DNA of 64,000 nucleotides from Paraburkholderia eburnea (GCF_002917095.1 NZ_PQGA01000003.1:1-64000); one strand, 5' to 3'; counted from the first letter of the stretch, positions 36,794 to 45,879 are shown. Made by a program: numbers and translations. The notes: generated from the sequence alone by a model not told the origin.

Positions 36794-38035
36794 ATGAAGC
36801 GACGCGACTTCCTGGCCGCAGCGGCCGCAATGACGGCCGCGGGCGCGACGTGGCTACCCGAAGCGGCATGGGCGCAGGGCACCGGAATGCCGGCCACCGG
36901 AATGCCCGCGCAGCCGCGTGCGAGTGGTTACGAGAATCTGCTGATCCTCGTCGAACTCAAGGGCGGCAACGACGGACTGAACACCGTCGTGCCATACGCG
37001 GACCCGCTCTACGCGAGCTATCGGCCGACCATCGGCGTGCGCCGTGGCGATGTGATCCAGCTCGACGAGCACACCGCATTGCATCCCGCGCTCGCGCCGC
37101 TGATGCCGATGTGGCGCGCACACGAACTCGCGATCGTGCAGGGCGTGAGTTACGCGCAGCCGAACCTGTCGCATTTCCGCTCGATCGAGATCTGGGACAC
37201 GGCCTCGCGCTCCGATCAGTATCTGCGCGAAGGCTGGCTCACGCGTGCTTTCGCGAATGCACCGGTGCCGAAGGGTTTTGCCGCCGACGGCCTCGTGCTC
37301 GGCAGCGCCGAGATGGGGCCGCTGGCGAATGGCGCGCGCGCCATCGCGCTCGTCAATCCGGCGCAGTTCGCGCGCGCCTCGCGGCTCGTTACGCCGGTCG
37401 CGCTCAAGGAGCGCAATCCGGCGCTCGCGCACATCCTCGACGTCGAGAACGACATCGTGCATGCCGCCGATCAACTGCGTCCGCGTCCCGGGCAATACGT
37501 GTTGAAGACAGCGTTTCCCAATGGGGCGTTCGGTGCGTCGATCAAGACCGCGATGCAGGCGCTGGCGTCGGGAGATACCGTGCAGGGGGCGCCGGTGGCC
37601 GGGCAGGGCGTGGCGGTGATCCGCCTCACGCTAAACGGTTTCGATACGCATCAGAACCAGCCCGAGCGTCACGCGGATCTGCTGCGTCAGTTCGCGGCGG
37701 GCATGGTGGCGATGCGTTCGGCGCTCGGCGAGATGGGGCGCTGGGATCGCACGATGATCGTCACTTACGCGGAGTTTGGCCGCCGCGTGCGCGAGAACCA
37801 GAGCCGCGGCACCGATCACGGCACGGCATGCGCGCATTTCGTGGCGGGCGGACGGGTGGCGGGCGGCTTGTACGGCGAGGCGCCGCAACTCGCGCGACTC
37901 GACGGCAATGGCAATCTGCCGGTCGCGGTCGACTTCCGGCAGATCTACGCGACGGTGCTGGGCAACTGGTGGGGACTCGACGCGACAGCGGTGCTGCAAC
38001 AGCGTTTTGAACCGCTGCCTTTACTGCGCGCCTGA
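36794..38035 (+). CDS. Tat-exported DUF1501-family protein
   Basis: A 413-residue protein with a twin-arginine signal: MKRRDFLAAAAAMTAAGATW, then a cleavage-like AWAQG at about residue 30. The DUF1501 body has LVELKGGNDGLNTVVPY, FRSIEIWDTAS and the C-terminal EFGRRVRENQSRGTDHGTA block, where Asp, Arg and His resemble metal-site residues of the alkaline phosphatase/sulfatase superfamily. That relation is general family knowledge; the substrate is unknown. The ATG at 36794 sets the Tat motif at the N-terminus. Confidence 0.9.
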   Translation: MKRRDFLAAAAAMTAAGATWLPEAAWAQGTGMPATGMPAQPRASGYENLLILVELKGGNDGLNTVVPYADPLYASYRPTIGVRRGDVIQLDEHTALHPALAPLMPMWRAHELAIVQGVSYAQPNLSHFRSIEIWDTASRSDQYLREGWLTRAFANAPVPKGFAADGLVLGSAEMGPLANGARAIALVNPAQFARASRLVTPVALKERNPALAHILDVENDIVHAADQLRPRPGQYVLKTAFPNGAFGASIKTAMQALASGDTVQGAPVAGQGVAVIRLTLNGFDTHQNQPERHADLLRQFAAGMVAMRSALGEMGRWDRTMIVTYAEFGRRVRENQSRGTDHGTACAHFVAGGRVAGGLYGEAPQLARLDGNGNLPVAVDFRQIYATVLGNWWGLDATAVLQQRFEPLPLLRA

Positions 38036-38047
38036 AGAACGCGTGAA

Positions 38048-38890
38048 TCAGCCGCGCCGCGCCGCGCGCCACGCGATCCAGAGCTTGCGGATCGGCGTGA
38101 GCACGATCTGCTGATGCAGCACCTGGAATTGCTCGCGTTCCACTTCGTCGAGCAATGCGAGTTCGAGCGCCGCGAGCGCGCGTAGCGTGCGTTGATGACG
38201 CCGCTCGCCCGGCGAGATGGCGGCGAGCGCCGCGTTCACCGCTTCGCGCGCGCGTCCGATCTGGAACTGCATGAGTTCGGTGAATTCGGCGCTGTAGCGA
38301 CGATTGATCAGATCGGCGGCCGTGACGTTGTAGCGCTGCAATTCGTCGATCGGAATATAGATGCGGCCGTGACGCGCGTCGTTGCCGATCTCGGGCACGA
38401 ATTGCGCGAGCATCAGCGCATTGCCCAGCGGCGTCGCCCACTGCGCGACGGCTGCGCGCTCTTCATCCGTGCGTGCGCCAACCTGAGCCACGAGCGTCGC
38501 GAAGGTGCCGCCCACGCCATCCATGTAGCGGCGCAGATTCGGCAAGTCGAGATAGCGAGCCTGCTCGAAATCCATTTCGAAGCCGGCGAGCAACGGCTGG
38601 AGTAACGGATACAGGCTGGCCACGTCGCCCGCGTGCTGCGCGAGCGCTTTCGTGACCGGATGCGCGGGGTTGCCCGCGGCGAGCGCGGCCAGTTCCTTCT
38701 GCCACCAGGCGAGCTTGGTGCGCCCGACGGTCGGATCGCTGGTTTCCTTGGCGGTCTCTTCGAGTTCGCGGCGCAGCGCGAAGAGGGCGGCGAGCAGCGG
38801 CTGCTGCGCGGCGCTCGCCTGGCGCAGCGCGTAGTAGGTGCTCGATCCTGGAGGGGCCGCCTTTTGCAGGCAGTATTCGTCGAAATTCAC
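38048..38890 (-). CDS. squalene/phytoene synthase-like protein with altered acidic motifs
   Basis: A 280-residue protein of the trans-isoprenyl diphosphate synthase fold. Family landmarks are the N-terminal YCLQKAAPPGSSTYYAL, KLAWWQKEL (residues 59-67) and LGNALMLAQFVPEI...GRIYIP (155-180). The first Asp-rich motif (usually DDxxD) is replaced by RRELEET (41-46 region), and the second by EIGNDARHGR. It may therefore not make presqualene diphosphate; NDUFAF6-type members of this fold are non-enzymatic assembly factors. The GTG at 38890 (MNFDEY) is chosen by homology; an ATG at 38935 would add a Pro-rich, unconserved tail. Confidence 0.75.
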   Translation of the reverse strand: MNFDEYCLQKAAPPGSSTYYALRQASAAQQPLLAALFALRRELEETAKETSDPTVGRTKLAWWQKELAALAAGNPAHPVTKALAQHAGDVASLYPLLQPLLAGFEMDFEQARYLDLPNLRRYMDGVGGTFATLVAQVGARTDEERAAVAQWATPLGNALMLAQFVPEIGNDARHGRIYIPIDELQRYNVTAADLINRRYSAEFTELMQFQIGRAREAVNAALAAISPGERRHQRTLRALAALELALLDEVEREQFQVLHQQIVLTPIRKLWIAWRAARRG

Positions 38891-39134
38891 GGGATTCGGG
38901 GGCGTGGGGAAGCGCGGCGATTCTAGCACCGGCACGGCTTGGGAGTTTCAGCGCTTTGCGAGATGCAGACAAGCGCGGGGCAATCGGTTAGAATCTCGCG
39001 CTTGCGCTTTGAGGCCGCCCCATCGGGGTGCACAATCGAAGCGCGCAAGGTCTGTATCTCGTACGCGATGTGTCTCAGCGGTTTGTCTCCGCAACTGCGG
39101 GACCGTGCAGCGGTGGTGCCGGCCAGAAAGATTC

Positions 39135-39221
39135 GCGTGAGTGGCGAAATTGGTAGACGCACCAGGTTTAGGTCCTGACGCCCGCAAGGGTGTGCCGGTT
39201 CGAGTCCGGCCTCACGCACCA
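39135..39221 (+). tRNA. tRNA-Leu (anticodon TAG)
   Basis: 87 nt including encoded CCA. Acceptor arms GCGTGAG and CTCACGC pair perfectly; the D-arm TGGCGAAATTGGTAGACGCA, anticodon TAG within GGTTTAGGTCC, a long variable arm (CGCCCGCAAGGGTG) and TTCGAGTCC of the T-loop are all present. The class II shape and sequence match leucine tRNAs reading CUA. Confidence 0.97.
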
Positions 39222-39254
39222 AAAACGATCCAGACGTTCACGACGTTTGACCAG

Positions 39255-39289
39255 AAAACCCCGCCGGGCTTGGCTCCGCGGGGTTTTTT
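39255..39289 (+). terminator. rho-independent terminator after tRNA-Leu
   Basis: Perfect 10-bp stem AAAACCCCGC (39255-39264) and GCGGGGTTTT (39278-39287), with a run of six T. Confidence 0.9.
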
Positions 39290-39494
39290 GTTTGTACTAC
39301 GCCCGTTTATCACTGGTACCAGCAATTCCCGTTCGTGGGTCTTTTCGGGAGGGCGCCTGGCGGCGATGAGGTCGGAGTCGCCAAAGCCGATCCTGCGCGT
39401 GATCCCGATAACACAAACGACGCACTTCGCTTCGATATGTATTCTCGATCCGATTTGCATCAACTGCGTGCCAGTCCGGATAGCGCAAGGTCGG

Positions 39495-39535
39495 CCGCCT
39501 GGTGACGTGCTAGTAAACACGCCACAACCAGGCGG
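39495..39535 (+). promoter_or_regulatory. hairpin abutting the Shine-Dalgarno sequence of the toxin-like gene
   Basis: CCGCCTGGT (39495-39503) and ACCAGGCGG (39527-39535) form a perfect 9-bp outer stem; inside it GACGTG and CACGCC can pair with one mismatch across a loop CTAGTAAA. The right arm runs directly into the ribosome-binding sequence GGAGGTG, whose first GG is in the stem. There is no T-run, so it looks more like a translation-controlling element or a protein-binding palindrome than a terminator. The rest of 39290-39494 shows no gene. Confidence 0.55.
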
Positions 39536-39542
39536 AGGTGAC

Positions 39543-40532
39543 ATGTCGTTACCCGAATGGGGCAATTCTTATAACGCACTCTACGTGCCGCTCAAGGGCG
39601 GCTGGCAGTGCGCATTGGTGCCCGCTCGCGATATCGAAGACGTAGACCGTGGCTGGCAGTTGTCTTACGAGGAGCGCCAGAGCGTACGCAAGGAACGCGA
39701 AGAGCGGATGGAGCAGGACCGGCGGGATTTCGATCAGTTCTTCCGGGTGAGCATTCGCCGTGGCGCTTCGCGTATCTGCGGCGATTTCAGCGCTTACGCG
39801 AGTTTCATCGGCAAGCACGTACGTGGGCGGTGGCCCGCGCCCATCGATGGCGACGACATAACGCGCATCCTGCGCGAAGCAGTGCGCGATGGCCTGATCG
39901 TCCCTGCTATCGATCGCAATTGGCGCGGTAGTCGCGGCGTATCGACGCGCTATGCACCTCAAACCTGGGGCGAGACGTATCGAGGCGGTGGAGGTGGAGT
40001 GGTCGCCAGTACGCCGCGCGCGAAGACGTTCCACCAGTCGGTGATGGAATCGATGGGCCTCGATGCCGACGGCGCGACGGCCTACATCGAAAAGTACAAC
40101 GCGATGGTCGAGCGCATCGACGCAATACAGGCCGCGAACGCTGCAAAGCGCGCAGCAGTCGCAGCGGCCAGCAATGGCGACGACTTTCCCGGCGTGATGG
40201 AGGCGGCAGCCGGGGCGGTGCCCGGTGGCGGTGAAGAGGCGGGCAATGCGCTCAGCGACGATGCGGGCGGGACCTCAACGCCGCTCGGCGATGCGCAGCC
40301 GTTCGGCTATCAGCCCGATCTGCCGGATGGCGAGGTGGAAGAACTGGCGGGCGGCGAAGGCACTCCAGGCAACAATCAAACTCAGAACAAGCAGTTCAAG
40401 GCCGTTGTAAAGGCGTTAGGCTTGAATCAAGATCAAGCCCGGCAACTCCATGACGAAATCAGTAAGCAGGGTCTCGGGTATCACGAGATGCTGGAACGCG
40501 GCCAGGACATGTTTGGAGATGGTGATGATTGA
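39543..40532 (+). CDS. putative polymorphic-toxin-like effector
   Basis: A 329-residue soluble protein with no signal peptide. Residues 1-145 are a charged Arg/Glu/Asp-rich domain I do not recognise (ERQSVRKEREERMEQDRRDF, then GDFSAYASFIGKHVRGRW). A Gly run at about 150 and an acidic Ala/Gly linker (about 210-275) follow. The last 53 residues (NKQFKAVVKALGLNQDQARQLH, cut here; then DEISKQGLGYHEMLE) resemble tails of Rhs/CdiA-type toxins, recalled from memory. The ATG at 39543 follows GGAGGTG. It is encoded just past tRNA-Leu, is less GC-rich at its 3' end, and overlaps the next gene by 8 nt, as toxin/immunity pairs often do. Confidence 0.6.
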   Translation: MSLPEWGNSYNALYVPLKGGWQCALVPARDIEDVDRGWQLSYEERQSVRKEREERMEQDRRDFDQFFRVSIRRGASRICGDFSAYASFIGKHVRGRWPAPIDGDDITRILREAVRDGLIVPAIDRNWRGSRGVSTRYAPQTWGETYRGGGGGVVASTPRAKTFHQSVMESMGLDADGATAYIEKYNAMVERIDAIQAANAAKRAAVAAASNGDDFPGVMEAAAGAVPGGGEEAGNALSDDAGGTSTPLGDAQPFGYQPDLPDGEVEELAGGEGTPGNNQTQNKQFKAVVKALGLNQDQARQLHDEISKQGLGYHEMLERGQDMFGDGDD

Positions 40533-41007
40533 TACTAAGGCGGAAATTACGAAACGGCTTGCCGTGCTTGTCGGGCTTGAAGTGAGCTGGGTCAGCCACG
40601 CGGGGGACATGCTCACCATGCAGTTTGGCCCGCAAAGACGGTATACGCTCAGGGGCAGAGAGCGCGAGGATGGGGCTTGGGCGCTCCACGTGCAATGTGA
40701 CTGGCAGATCATGCGCGAGGGGAGCATCGTAGCAACACGGCAGGATCTGCGCGGCTCTGATGAAAAGGCGCACGACACGGCCACGCGTTTGCACGACTTG
40801 CTCGTAGAGCAAGGTCCTATCAGGTTCGAGGCCCTATCGGCATACGACGCGGGCGGCATGGTTGCTTTGTTTTCGCGAGGGTATCGCCTGGCGGTGGTTT
40901 CGGACGGAATCGAAGATGACGAGGACTGGCGCTTCTTCGCGCCTGGCGTCGATGCTGCGCACTTCGTGATTGAGGGCGGGAAGGTTGCCACTGAGTCGTT
41001 CGACTGA
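40525..41007 (+). CDS. possible immunity partner of the toxin-like protein
   Basis: A 160-residue acidic, soluble protein (MIDTKAEITKRLAVLVGLEV). It begins inside the last codons of the upstream gene, with GGAG six bases before the ATG at 40525, so its translation is coupled. It has a beta-rich first half (MLTMQFGPQRRYTLRG, WALHVQCDWQIMREG) and an acidic C-terminal half (GIEDDEDWRFFAPG). Size, acidity and overlap fit an immunity protein; no direct evidence of binding exists. An in-frame ATG at 40519 would add two residues. Confidence 0.55.
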   Translation: MIDTKAEITKRLAVLVGLEVSWVSHAGDMLTMQFGPQRRYTLRGREREDGAWALHVQCDWQIMREGSIVATRQDLRGSDEKAHDTATRLHDLLVEQGPIRFEALSAYDAGGMVALFSRGYRLAVVSDGIEDDEDWRFFAPGVDAAHFVIEGGKVATESFD

Positions 41008-41226
41008 CGTGCGATCGACCGCAAAGCGTGCACGTCTCATCGGACAACCTGGCAGCTTCGTCTAGCAATGCGGTCGCGAGGCGTAAAAGCAGGGAGACCC
41101 GAACGACCGCCGCTATGACAGGAAAAACGAGCTTTTGGAGCTGCTATCCGGCGATCGGTTACACAGCGCCTAGCGTATAGACACGTTCGCGCCACCCCAT
41201 CAGTTTCGCTTATCGAATGCGCCGCG

Positions 41227-41673
41227 TCAGAGTGCGTCCTGAGTCGCCGCGATGACCTTTTCCAGGGCGCGGTTGAGCAGCTCGCGTTCCTTGTCGTCGA
41301 GGGCCGCGAACAGGTCGGTGTTCCACTTGCGCGCGATGGGCATGACCTTGCGATAGAGGGCGCGTCCGTCGGTTGTCAGCGAGACGAGCACGAGGCGTCC
41401 GTCTTCCTCGCTCGCGTTGCGTTGCATGAGGCCGCGGCGCATGAGCGCTTCGGCGGCGCGACTCGCCTGGCTCTTGTCGAGATTCGCGTGGCGCGCGAGC
41501 TCCATCACCGAAAACGGGCCGAAGGCGCCGACGGCGGCGATCAGGCGCGCTTCGGGCAGCGTGATGCCGAGCTTCTCCTGATATCGCTCGCTCGCACCGC
41601 GTTCGGAGAGCTTGTTCAGGACATGGAGCCGATAGGTCAGAAATTGTTCGAGTCCGGCTTTGCTTTCCTTCAT
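41227..41673 (-). CDS. MarR-family transcriptional regulator
   Basis: A 148-residue winged-helix regulator: LPEARLIAAVGAFGPFSVMELARHANLDKSQASRAAEALMRRGLMQR (split by me as residues about 41-88) is the helix-turn-helix and recognition helix, followed by the wing with EDGRLVLVSLTTDG, all typical of MarR. The start at 41673 has AGGA upstream. Its target is probably nearby. The 219 nt between it and the immunity-like gene hold no gene. Confidence 0.9.
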   Translation of the reverse strand: MKESKAGLEQFLTYRLHVLNKLSERGASERYQEKLGITLPEARLIAAVGAFGPFSVMELARHANLDKSQASRAAEALMRRGLMQRNASEEDGRLVLVSLTTDGRALYRKVMPIARKWNTDLFAALDDKERELLNRALEKVIAATQDAL

Positions 41674-41893
41674 GGTCGTCCTGGTCTGGTCGCGTAAGGT
41701 ATGCGCGATGGTGTCGCGCGTACCATGATTGTTGCCGCAACCAGCGCGCGGGTCAACGCGCATGAACCCTCAAGATGCCCGCTCGCGCGCGCTCCGTGAG
41801 GGCATACGAATCTATTAATCGCTTACTGCGGAACTCGTTGCGCGCGCATCCGGGAAAGTCAGACGATTCGGGTGCGGCGCACGGTGCCCGACT

Positions 41894-43051
41894 TTACGCC
41901 GCCCGCCAGCCGTAGCGCAGGCGCGTGAGCTGTTCGGCTTCATTGGCGAGCAGCGTGGCCGCGTCGCGGATCGCCACTTCGAGCGTGATCGGGCCGGGTG
42001 CGGGCGAAAAGCAGCCGCTGAAGTGCTCGCCAAGGCGTGTCAGCGCGGCGGAGTCGACCGCGCCCGAAAGCAGGGTAGCCGGCACGCCCGCAGCCTGTGC
42101 ATGCCGGCAAGCGATGAAAGGCGCCTTGCCGTGCAGCGTCTGCACGTCGGAGCGGCCTTCGCCGGTGATGAGCCAGTGCGCGCCTTCGAGCGCCGCGTCG
42201 AGGCCGATCGTGCGCGCCACGACTTCGGCGCCCGGCTCGAAGCTCGCGCCCAGCATGCGCAGCGCAAAGCCCAGTCCGCCTGCCGCGCCCGCGCCCGCTT
42301 CGTTGCGAGCGCGGCGGTTCAGTGCGGCTTCGAGCAGGTCGGCGAAGCCGCCCAGCGCCGCGTCGATCGACGCGACTTCGGCCGGCGTCACGCCTTTTTG
42401 CGGGCCGAACACGGCCGTGGCGCCATGGTCGCCCGTGAGCGGATTGTCCACGTCCGACATGGCGATGAAGGTGGCTTCGGACAGGCGCGCGTCGAGACCC
42501 GACACGTCCACGCGCGCCACGCGTGCGAGCGCTTCGGGCGTGGGTTCGAGCGCCGCGCCCGAAGCGTCGAACAGTTGCAGGCCGAGGCCCGCGAGCAGTC
42601 CCGCGCCCGCATCGTTGGTGCTGCTGCCGCCGAGCGCCACGTAGAAGCGGCGCACGCCTTCGTCGAGCAGCGCGCGCACGGCTTCGCCCATGCCGCGCGT
42701 GCTGCGCGAGGCAACCGCCACGCCCATGCCCACGGGATCGGTAATGCCGACGATCTCGGCGGTTTCGATGATGGCGCTGCCGTCGTGCAGCAGGCCCACG
42801 AGGGCGTCGCGGCGCGCGCCGGCGGCGCCCTCGACATTGAGCGTGCGGCGCTCGCCGCCGACGCTCAGCATGGCGTCGAGCGTGCCTTCGCCGCCATCGG
42901 CCATCGGGCAGATGCGGATTTCGGCATCGGGGCGGGCGCGGCGGATCCCCTCGGCGATCGCAGCGGCGACCCCATCCGCGCTGAGCGAGCCTTTGAACGA
43001 ATCGGGAGCAATGACGACGACGGGTGCGTCAGCAAACGTCTGGTTGGGCAT
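41894..43051 (-). CDS. glycerate 2-kinase (GlxK/GarK type)
   Basis: A 385-residue kinase of the glycerate kinase type 1 family, which makes 2-phosphoglycerate from glycerate in the glyoxylate/glucarate salvage route. Landmarks are VIAPDSFKGSLSA at the N-terminus, PMADGGEGTLDAM, LGGSSTNDAGAGL and the C-terminal ITGEGRSDVQTLHGK. Length is standard. No glyoxylate carboligase or tartronate semialdehyde reductase gene lies next to it. Confidence 0.92.
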   Translation of the reverse strand: MPNQTFADAPVVVIAPDSFKGSLSADGVAAAIAEGIRRARPDAEIRICPMADGGEGTLDAMLSVGGERRTLNVEGAAGARRDALVGLLHDGSAIIETAEIVGITDPVGMGVAVASRSTRGMGEAVRALLDEGVRRFYVALGGSSTNDAGAGLLAGLGLQLFDASGAALEPTPEALARVARVDVSGLDARLSEATFIAMSDVDNPLTGDHGATAVFGPQKGVTPAEVASIDAALGGFADLLEAALNRRARNEAGAGAAGGLGFALRMLGASFEPGAEVVARTIGLDAALEGAHWLITGEGRSDVQTLHGKAPFIACRHAQAAGVPATLLSGAVDSAALTRLGEHFSGCFSPAPGPITLEVAIRDAATLLANEAEQLTRLRYGWRAA

Positions 43052-43679
43052 GGTGTCTCGACTGGAAGTGTAGTGATGGCGGCTGCAGCCGGCGGGGCGT
43101 CCGGTGTGAGCGTTAGCTTACCAGCCGCGAGGGCCCGACTGGATACCCGAAGCGCGATAGCGCGCATCGCTCGCGGGTTGGATCGAGGGCGGCCGATGCG
43201 TGAGCGTCGCAGACCCGGAAAGAGGGCGGTTTTCGGCCCAAAACGGGTGGGTTCGGACGCCTTTGGGGCGTCTTTTACGCGCCCGAATGGCAATTCCATT
43301 TGGGTCGGGCAATAGTTTGCTAAAATACCCGGCTCTTTTGACGGAACCGCACCGCAAACCGTCCATTTCGGCTCCTGTGGACTCCATGGGGCCGATCGGA
43401 ACGGGCCGGGTCTCGCGGCTCCCGGAAAGGGCGCCGCCCAGCGGGCAGCGTCCGCGCAAGTCCGCTCGACGCCGTTGGCGTGTCGCGCGGGTAGCGCGGG
43501 CGATGCCTGCCGAGGCGCTTGATTTGGATAGAGAGCGCAAGCCGGTTACAGCCGGAGGTTGTAGCAGGCAAGCGGCGCCGACGAGGCACAAGCGAGACGC
43601 AAGCGATGCGGATCTTCCCATCGGACTGCGGCAGCAAAGATTACTGATACGCTCGAACAATTTTAGGACGATTGAAGCC
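43052..43679. other. long noncoding leader region between glycerate kinase and tig (628 nt)
   Basis: No gene is supported. A probable promoter for tig lies at 43300-43326 and would give a leader of about 350 nt, long for a chaperone gene. In-frame codons upstream of tig are open but Arg/Pro-rich and do not match trigger factor. No rho-independent terminator is visible. Confidence 0.45.
43300..43326 (+). promoter_or_regulatory. predicted extended -10 promoter, probably for tig
   Basis: TGCTAAAAT (43318-43326) is an extended -10 element. A poor -35 (TTGGGT at 43300-43305, spacing 15) lies upstream, so the extended -10 would carry recognition. Confidence 0.45.
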
Positions 43680-45026
43680 ATGGCTAACGTTGTTGAAAAC
43701 CTCGGCAAGCTCGAACGCCGCGTGACGATTTCCCTGCCGAAGGACGCCGTGCAGAAAGAAGTCGATTCGCGCATCCGCCAACTCGCGAAGAACGTGCGCA
43801 TGCCGGGTTTCCGCCCGGGCAAGGTGCCGCTCAAGATGGTCACGCAACAGTACTCGGGCCAGGTGGAAGCCGAAGTCCTGAGCGACAAGGTTGGCAAGGA
43901 ATTCTTCGACATCAGCCGCGCGGAAAACCTGCGCGTCGCCGGTCAGCCGAGCTTCGCGCCGAAGGCCGAAGCCGCTGAAGGCGATTACGCTTTCGACGCG
44001 ACCTTCGAGGTCTATCCGGAAGTGAAGCTGGGCGACGTCGCCAGCGCCGAAATCGAGCGCACGACCACGACCATCACCGAAGCCGAAATCGACCGCACGC
44101 TGGACATCCTGCGCAAGCAGCGCGTGCACTTCCACGCACGCGGCGAAGCCGGCGAGCACGGTGACGGCGGCGCGGACACGGCAGCCAAGGACGGCGACCG
44201 CGTGACGGTCGACTTCGTCGGCAAGATCGACGACGTCGCATTCCCGGGCGGCACGGCAGAAGGCTTCGCCTTCGTGCTGGGCGAAGGCCGCATGCTGCCG
44301 GAATTCGAAAAGGCAGCGATCGGCCTGAAGAAGGGCGAGTCGCGCGAATTCGACCTGGCCTTCCCCGAGGACTATCACGGCAAGGAAGTCGCCGGCAAGA
44401 CGGCGAAGTTCACGATCACGATGCAGCAGATCGAGTGGGCGCACCTGCCGGAAATCGACGCGGAATTCGCGAAGTCGCTCGGCATCGCCGACGGCGACCT
44501 CGTCAAGATGCGCGCTGAAATCAAGGACAACCTCGAACGCGAAGCCAAGCGTCGCACGCAGGCCATCGTCAAGAACCAGGTGATGGACGCACTGCTGAAG
44601 ATTTCCGAACTCGACGTGCCGAAAGCACTGATCGAGCAGGACCAGCAGCGTCTCGTCGAAATGGCGCGCGCAGATCTGGCGCAACGCGGCGTGCCGAACG
44701 CCAAGGACGCACCGATCCCGGCTGAAATGTTCACGGAACAAGCCGAGCGTCGCGTCAAGCTGGGCCTCGTGCTGGCCGAGCTGGTGAAGGCGAACAACCT
44801 CGAAGCGAAGCCGGAACAGATCCGCGCTGAAGTCGACGAATTCGCGAAAAGCTACGAAGACCCGAAGGAAGTCGTGCGCTGGTATTATTCGAACCAGCAG
44901 CGTCTGGCCGAAATGGAAGCGTACGTCGTTGAATCGAACGTCGTTGACTTCGTGATCGGCAAGGCCAAGGTGACGGACAAGCAAGTGAGCTTCGAAGAAC
45001 TGGCAAGCGCAACGGCGCAGGCTTAA
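43680..45026 (+). CDS. tig: trigger factor
   Basis: A 448-residue ribosome-bound chaperone and peptidyl-prolyl isomerase. The N-terminal ribosome-binding domain ends with the signature [10 protein letters not shown] (residues about 41-50); the FKBP-like isomerase domain is at about 165-255 ([19 protein letters not shown]); the C-terminal chaperone arms follow. The ATG at 43680 is where family homology begins. It heads the tig-clpP-clpX-lon set, here with a strong terminator between tig and clpP. Confidence 0.97.
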   Translation: MANVVENLGKLERRVTISLPKDAVQKEVDSRIRQLAKNVRMPGFRPGKVPLKMVTQQYSGQVEAEVLSDKVGKEFFDISRAENLRVAGQPSFAPKAEAAEGDYAFDATFEVYPEVKLGDVASAEIERTTTTITEAEIDRTLDILRKQRVHFHARGEAGEHGDGGADTAAKDGDRVTVDFVGKIDDVAFPGGTAEGFAFVLGEGRMLPEFEKAAIGLKKGESREFDLAFPEDYHGKEVAGKTAKFTITMQQIEWAHLPEIDAEFAKSLGIADGDLVKMRAEIKDNLEREAKRRTQAIVKNQVMDALLKISELDVPKALIEQDQQRLVEMARADLAQRGVPNAKDAPIPAEMFTEQAERRVKLGLVLAELVKANNLEAKPEQIRAEVDEFAKSYEDPKEVVRWYYSNQQRLAEMEAYVVESNVVDFVIGKAKVTDKQVSFEELASATAQA

Positions 45027-45037
45027 ATCTGCCCGCT

Positions 45038-45084
45038 ACGGCGTGCCGGCTGTCGGAGCAACCGACGGCCAGCACGCCGTTTTT
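45038..45084 (+). terminator. rho-independent terminator after tig
   Basis: Outer perfect 9-bp stem ACGGCGTGC (45038-45046) and GCACGCCGT (45072-45080) with an inner GTCGG/CCGAC pairing and loop AGCAA, followed by five T. It separates tig from clpP transcription. Confidence 0.88.
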
Positions 45085-45214
45085 GTATCCGCGGAATTTG
45101 GCCACATTGCTGTCAGGGTTGATTTCCGCGGGGTCCGTCGCCATTCCGGTATTTCAGGTTCACTGCGTTTTACCTGCGTTACCAGAACAACTCTTCCAGA
45201 CAAGGATGCACCGC

Positions 45215-45868
45215 ATGACCATTCGCGCTCAATCGCTGGACACGTTGACCTCCCACGCCTCGCGCGACCTCGAACCGCAGGCGCTCGGCCTCGTGCCGAT
45301 CGTCGTGGAGACGAGCGGCCGCGGCGAGCGTTCGTATGACATCTACTCGCGGCTCCTGAAGGAGCGCGTGGTGTTCCTGGTCGGCGAAGTGAACGACCAG
45401 ACCGCGAACCTCGTCGTTGCCCAGCTCCTGTTCCTCGAAAGCGAAAACCCGGACAAGGACATCAGCCTGTACATCAACAGCCCGGGCGGTTCGGTTTCGG
45501 CCGGTATGGCGATTTACGACACGATGCAGTTCATCAAGCCCAACGTTTCGACCCTTTGCATGGGCCTCGCGGCCTCGATGGGCGCGTTCCTGCTGGCAGC
45601 GGGCGAGAAGGGCAAGCGCTTCGCGCTGCCGAATTCGCGCGTGATGATTCACCAGCCGCTGGGTGGCGCGCGCGGCCAGGCATCGGACATCGAAATCCAG
45701 GCACGCGAAATCCTGTACCTGAAGGAGCGCCTGAACCAGTTGCTCTCGCACCATACCGGTCAGCCGGTCGAGCGCATCGCGCGCGACACCGACCGCGATA
45801 ACTTCATGTCCGGCGACGACGCACAGGCTTACGGCCTCGTCGATCAGGTGCTCCACAAGCGCCCCTGA
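45215..45868 (+). CDS. clpP: ATP-dependent Clp protease proteolytic subunit
   Basis: A 217-residue serine protease that forms the tetradecameric chamber of ClpXP/ClpAP. The catalytic triad is Ser121 (GLAASMGA), His146 (MIHQPLGG) and Asp195 (DTDRDNFMS), all at family spacing. The first about 20 residues are a likely removed propeptide. The ATG at 45215 has AAGGA about ten bases upstream; an ATG at 45206 is too close to that site. Confidence 0.97.
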   Translation: MTIRAQSLDTLTSHASRDLEPQALGLVPIVVETSGRGERSYDIYSRLLKERVVFLVGEVNDQTANLVVAQLLFLESENPDKDISLYINSPGGSVSAGMAIYDTMQFIKPNVSTLCMGLAASMGAFLLAAGEKGKRFALPNSRVMIHQPLGGARGQASDIEIQAREILYLKERLNQLLSHHTGQPVERIARDTDRDNFMSGDDAQAYGLVDQVLHKRP

Positions 45869-45879
45869 TCCGGCACGCG

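Noticed and set aside
39198..41226. attL/attR pair made from the tRNA-Leu 3' end
   Set aside because: I looked for a second copy of the tRNA 3' end downstream of the toxin-like pair and found none; only a short AGTCCGG match near 39475. No integrase gene is in this segment either.
43118..43912. 264-codon minus-strand frame across the tig leader
   Set aside because: It overlaps the start of trigger factor on the opposite strand, has no recognisable domain, and its composition is Ser/Arg-rich.
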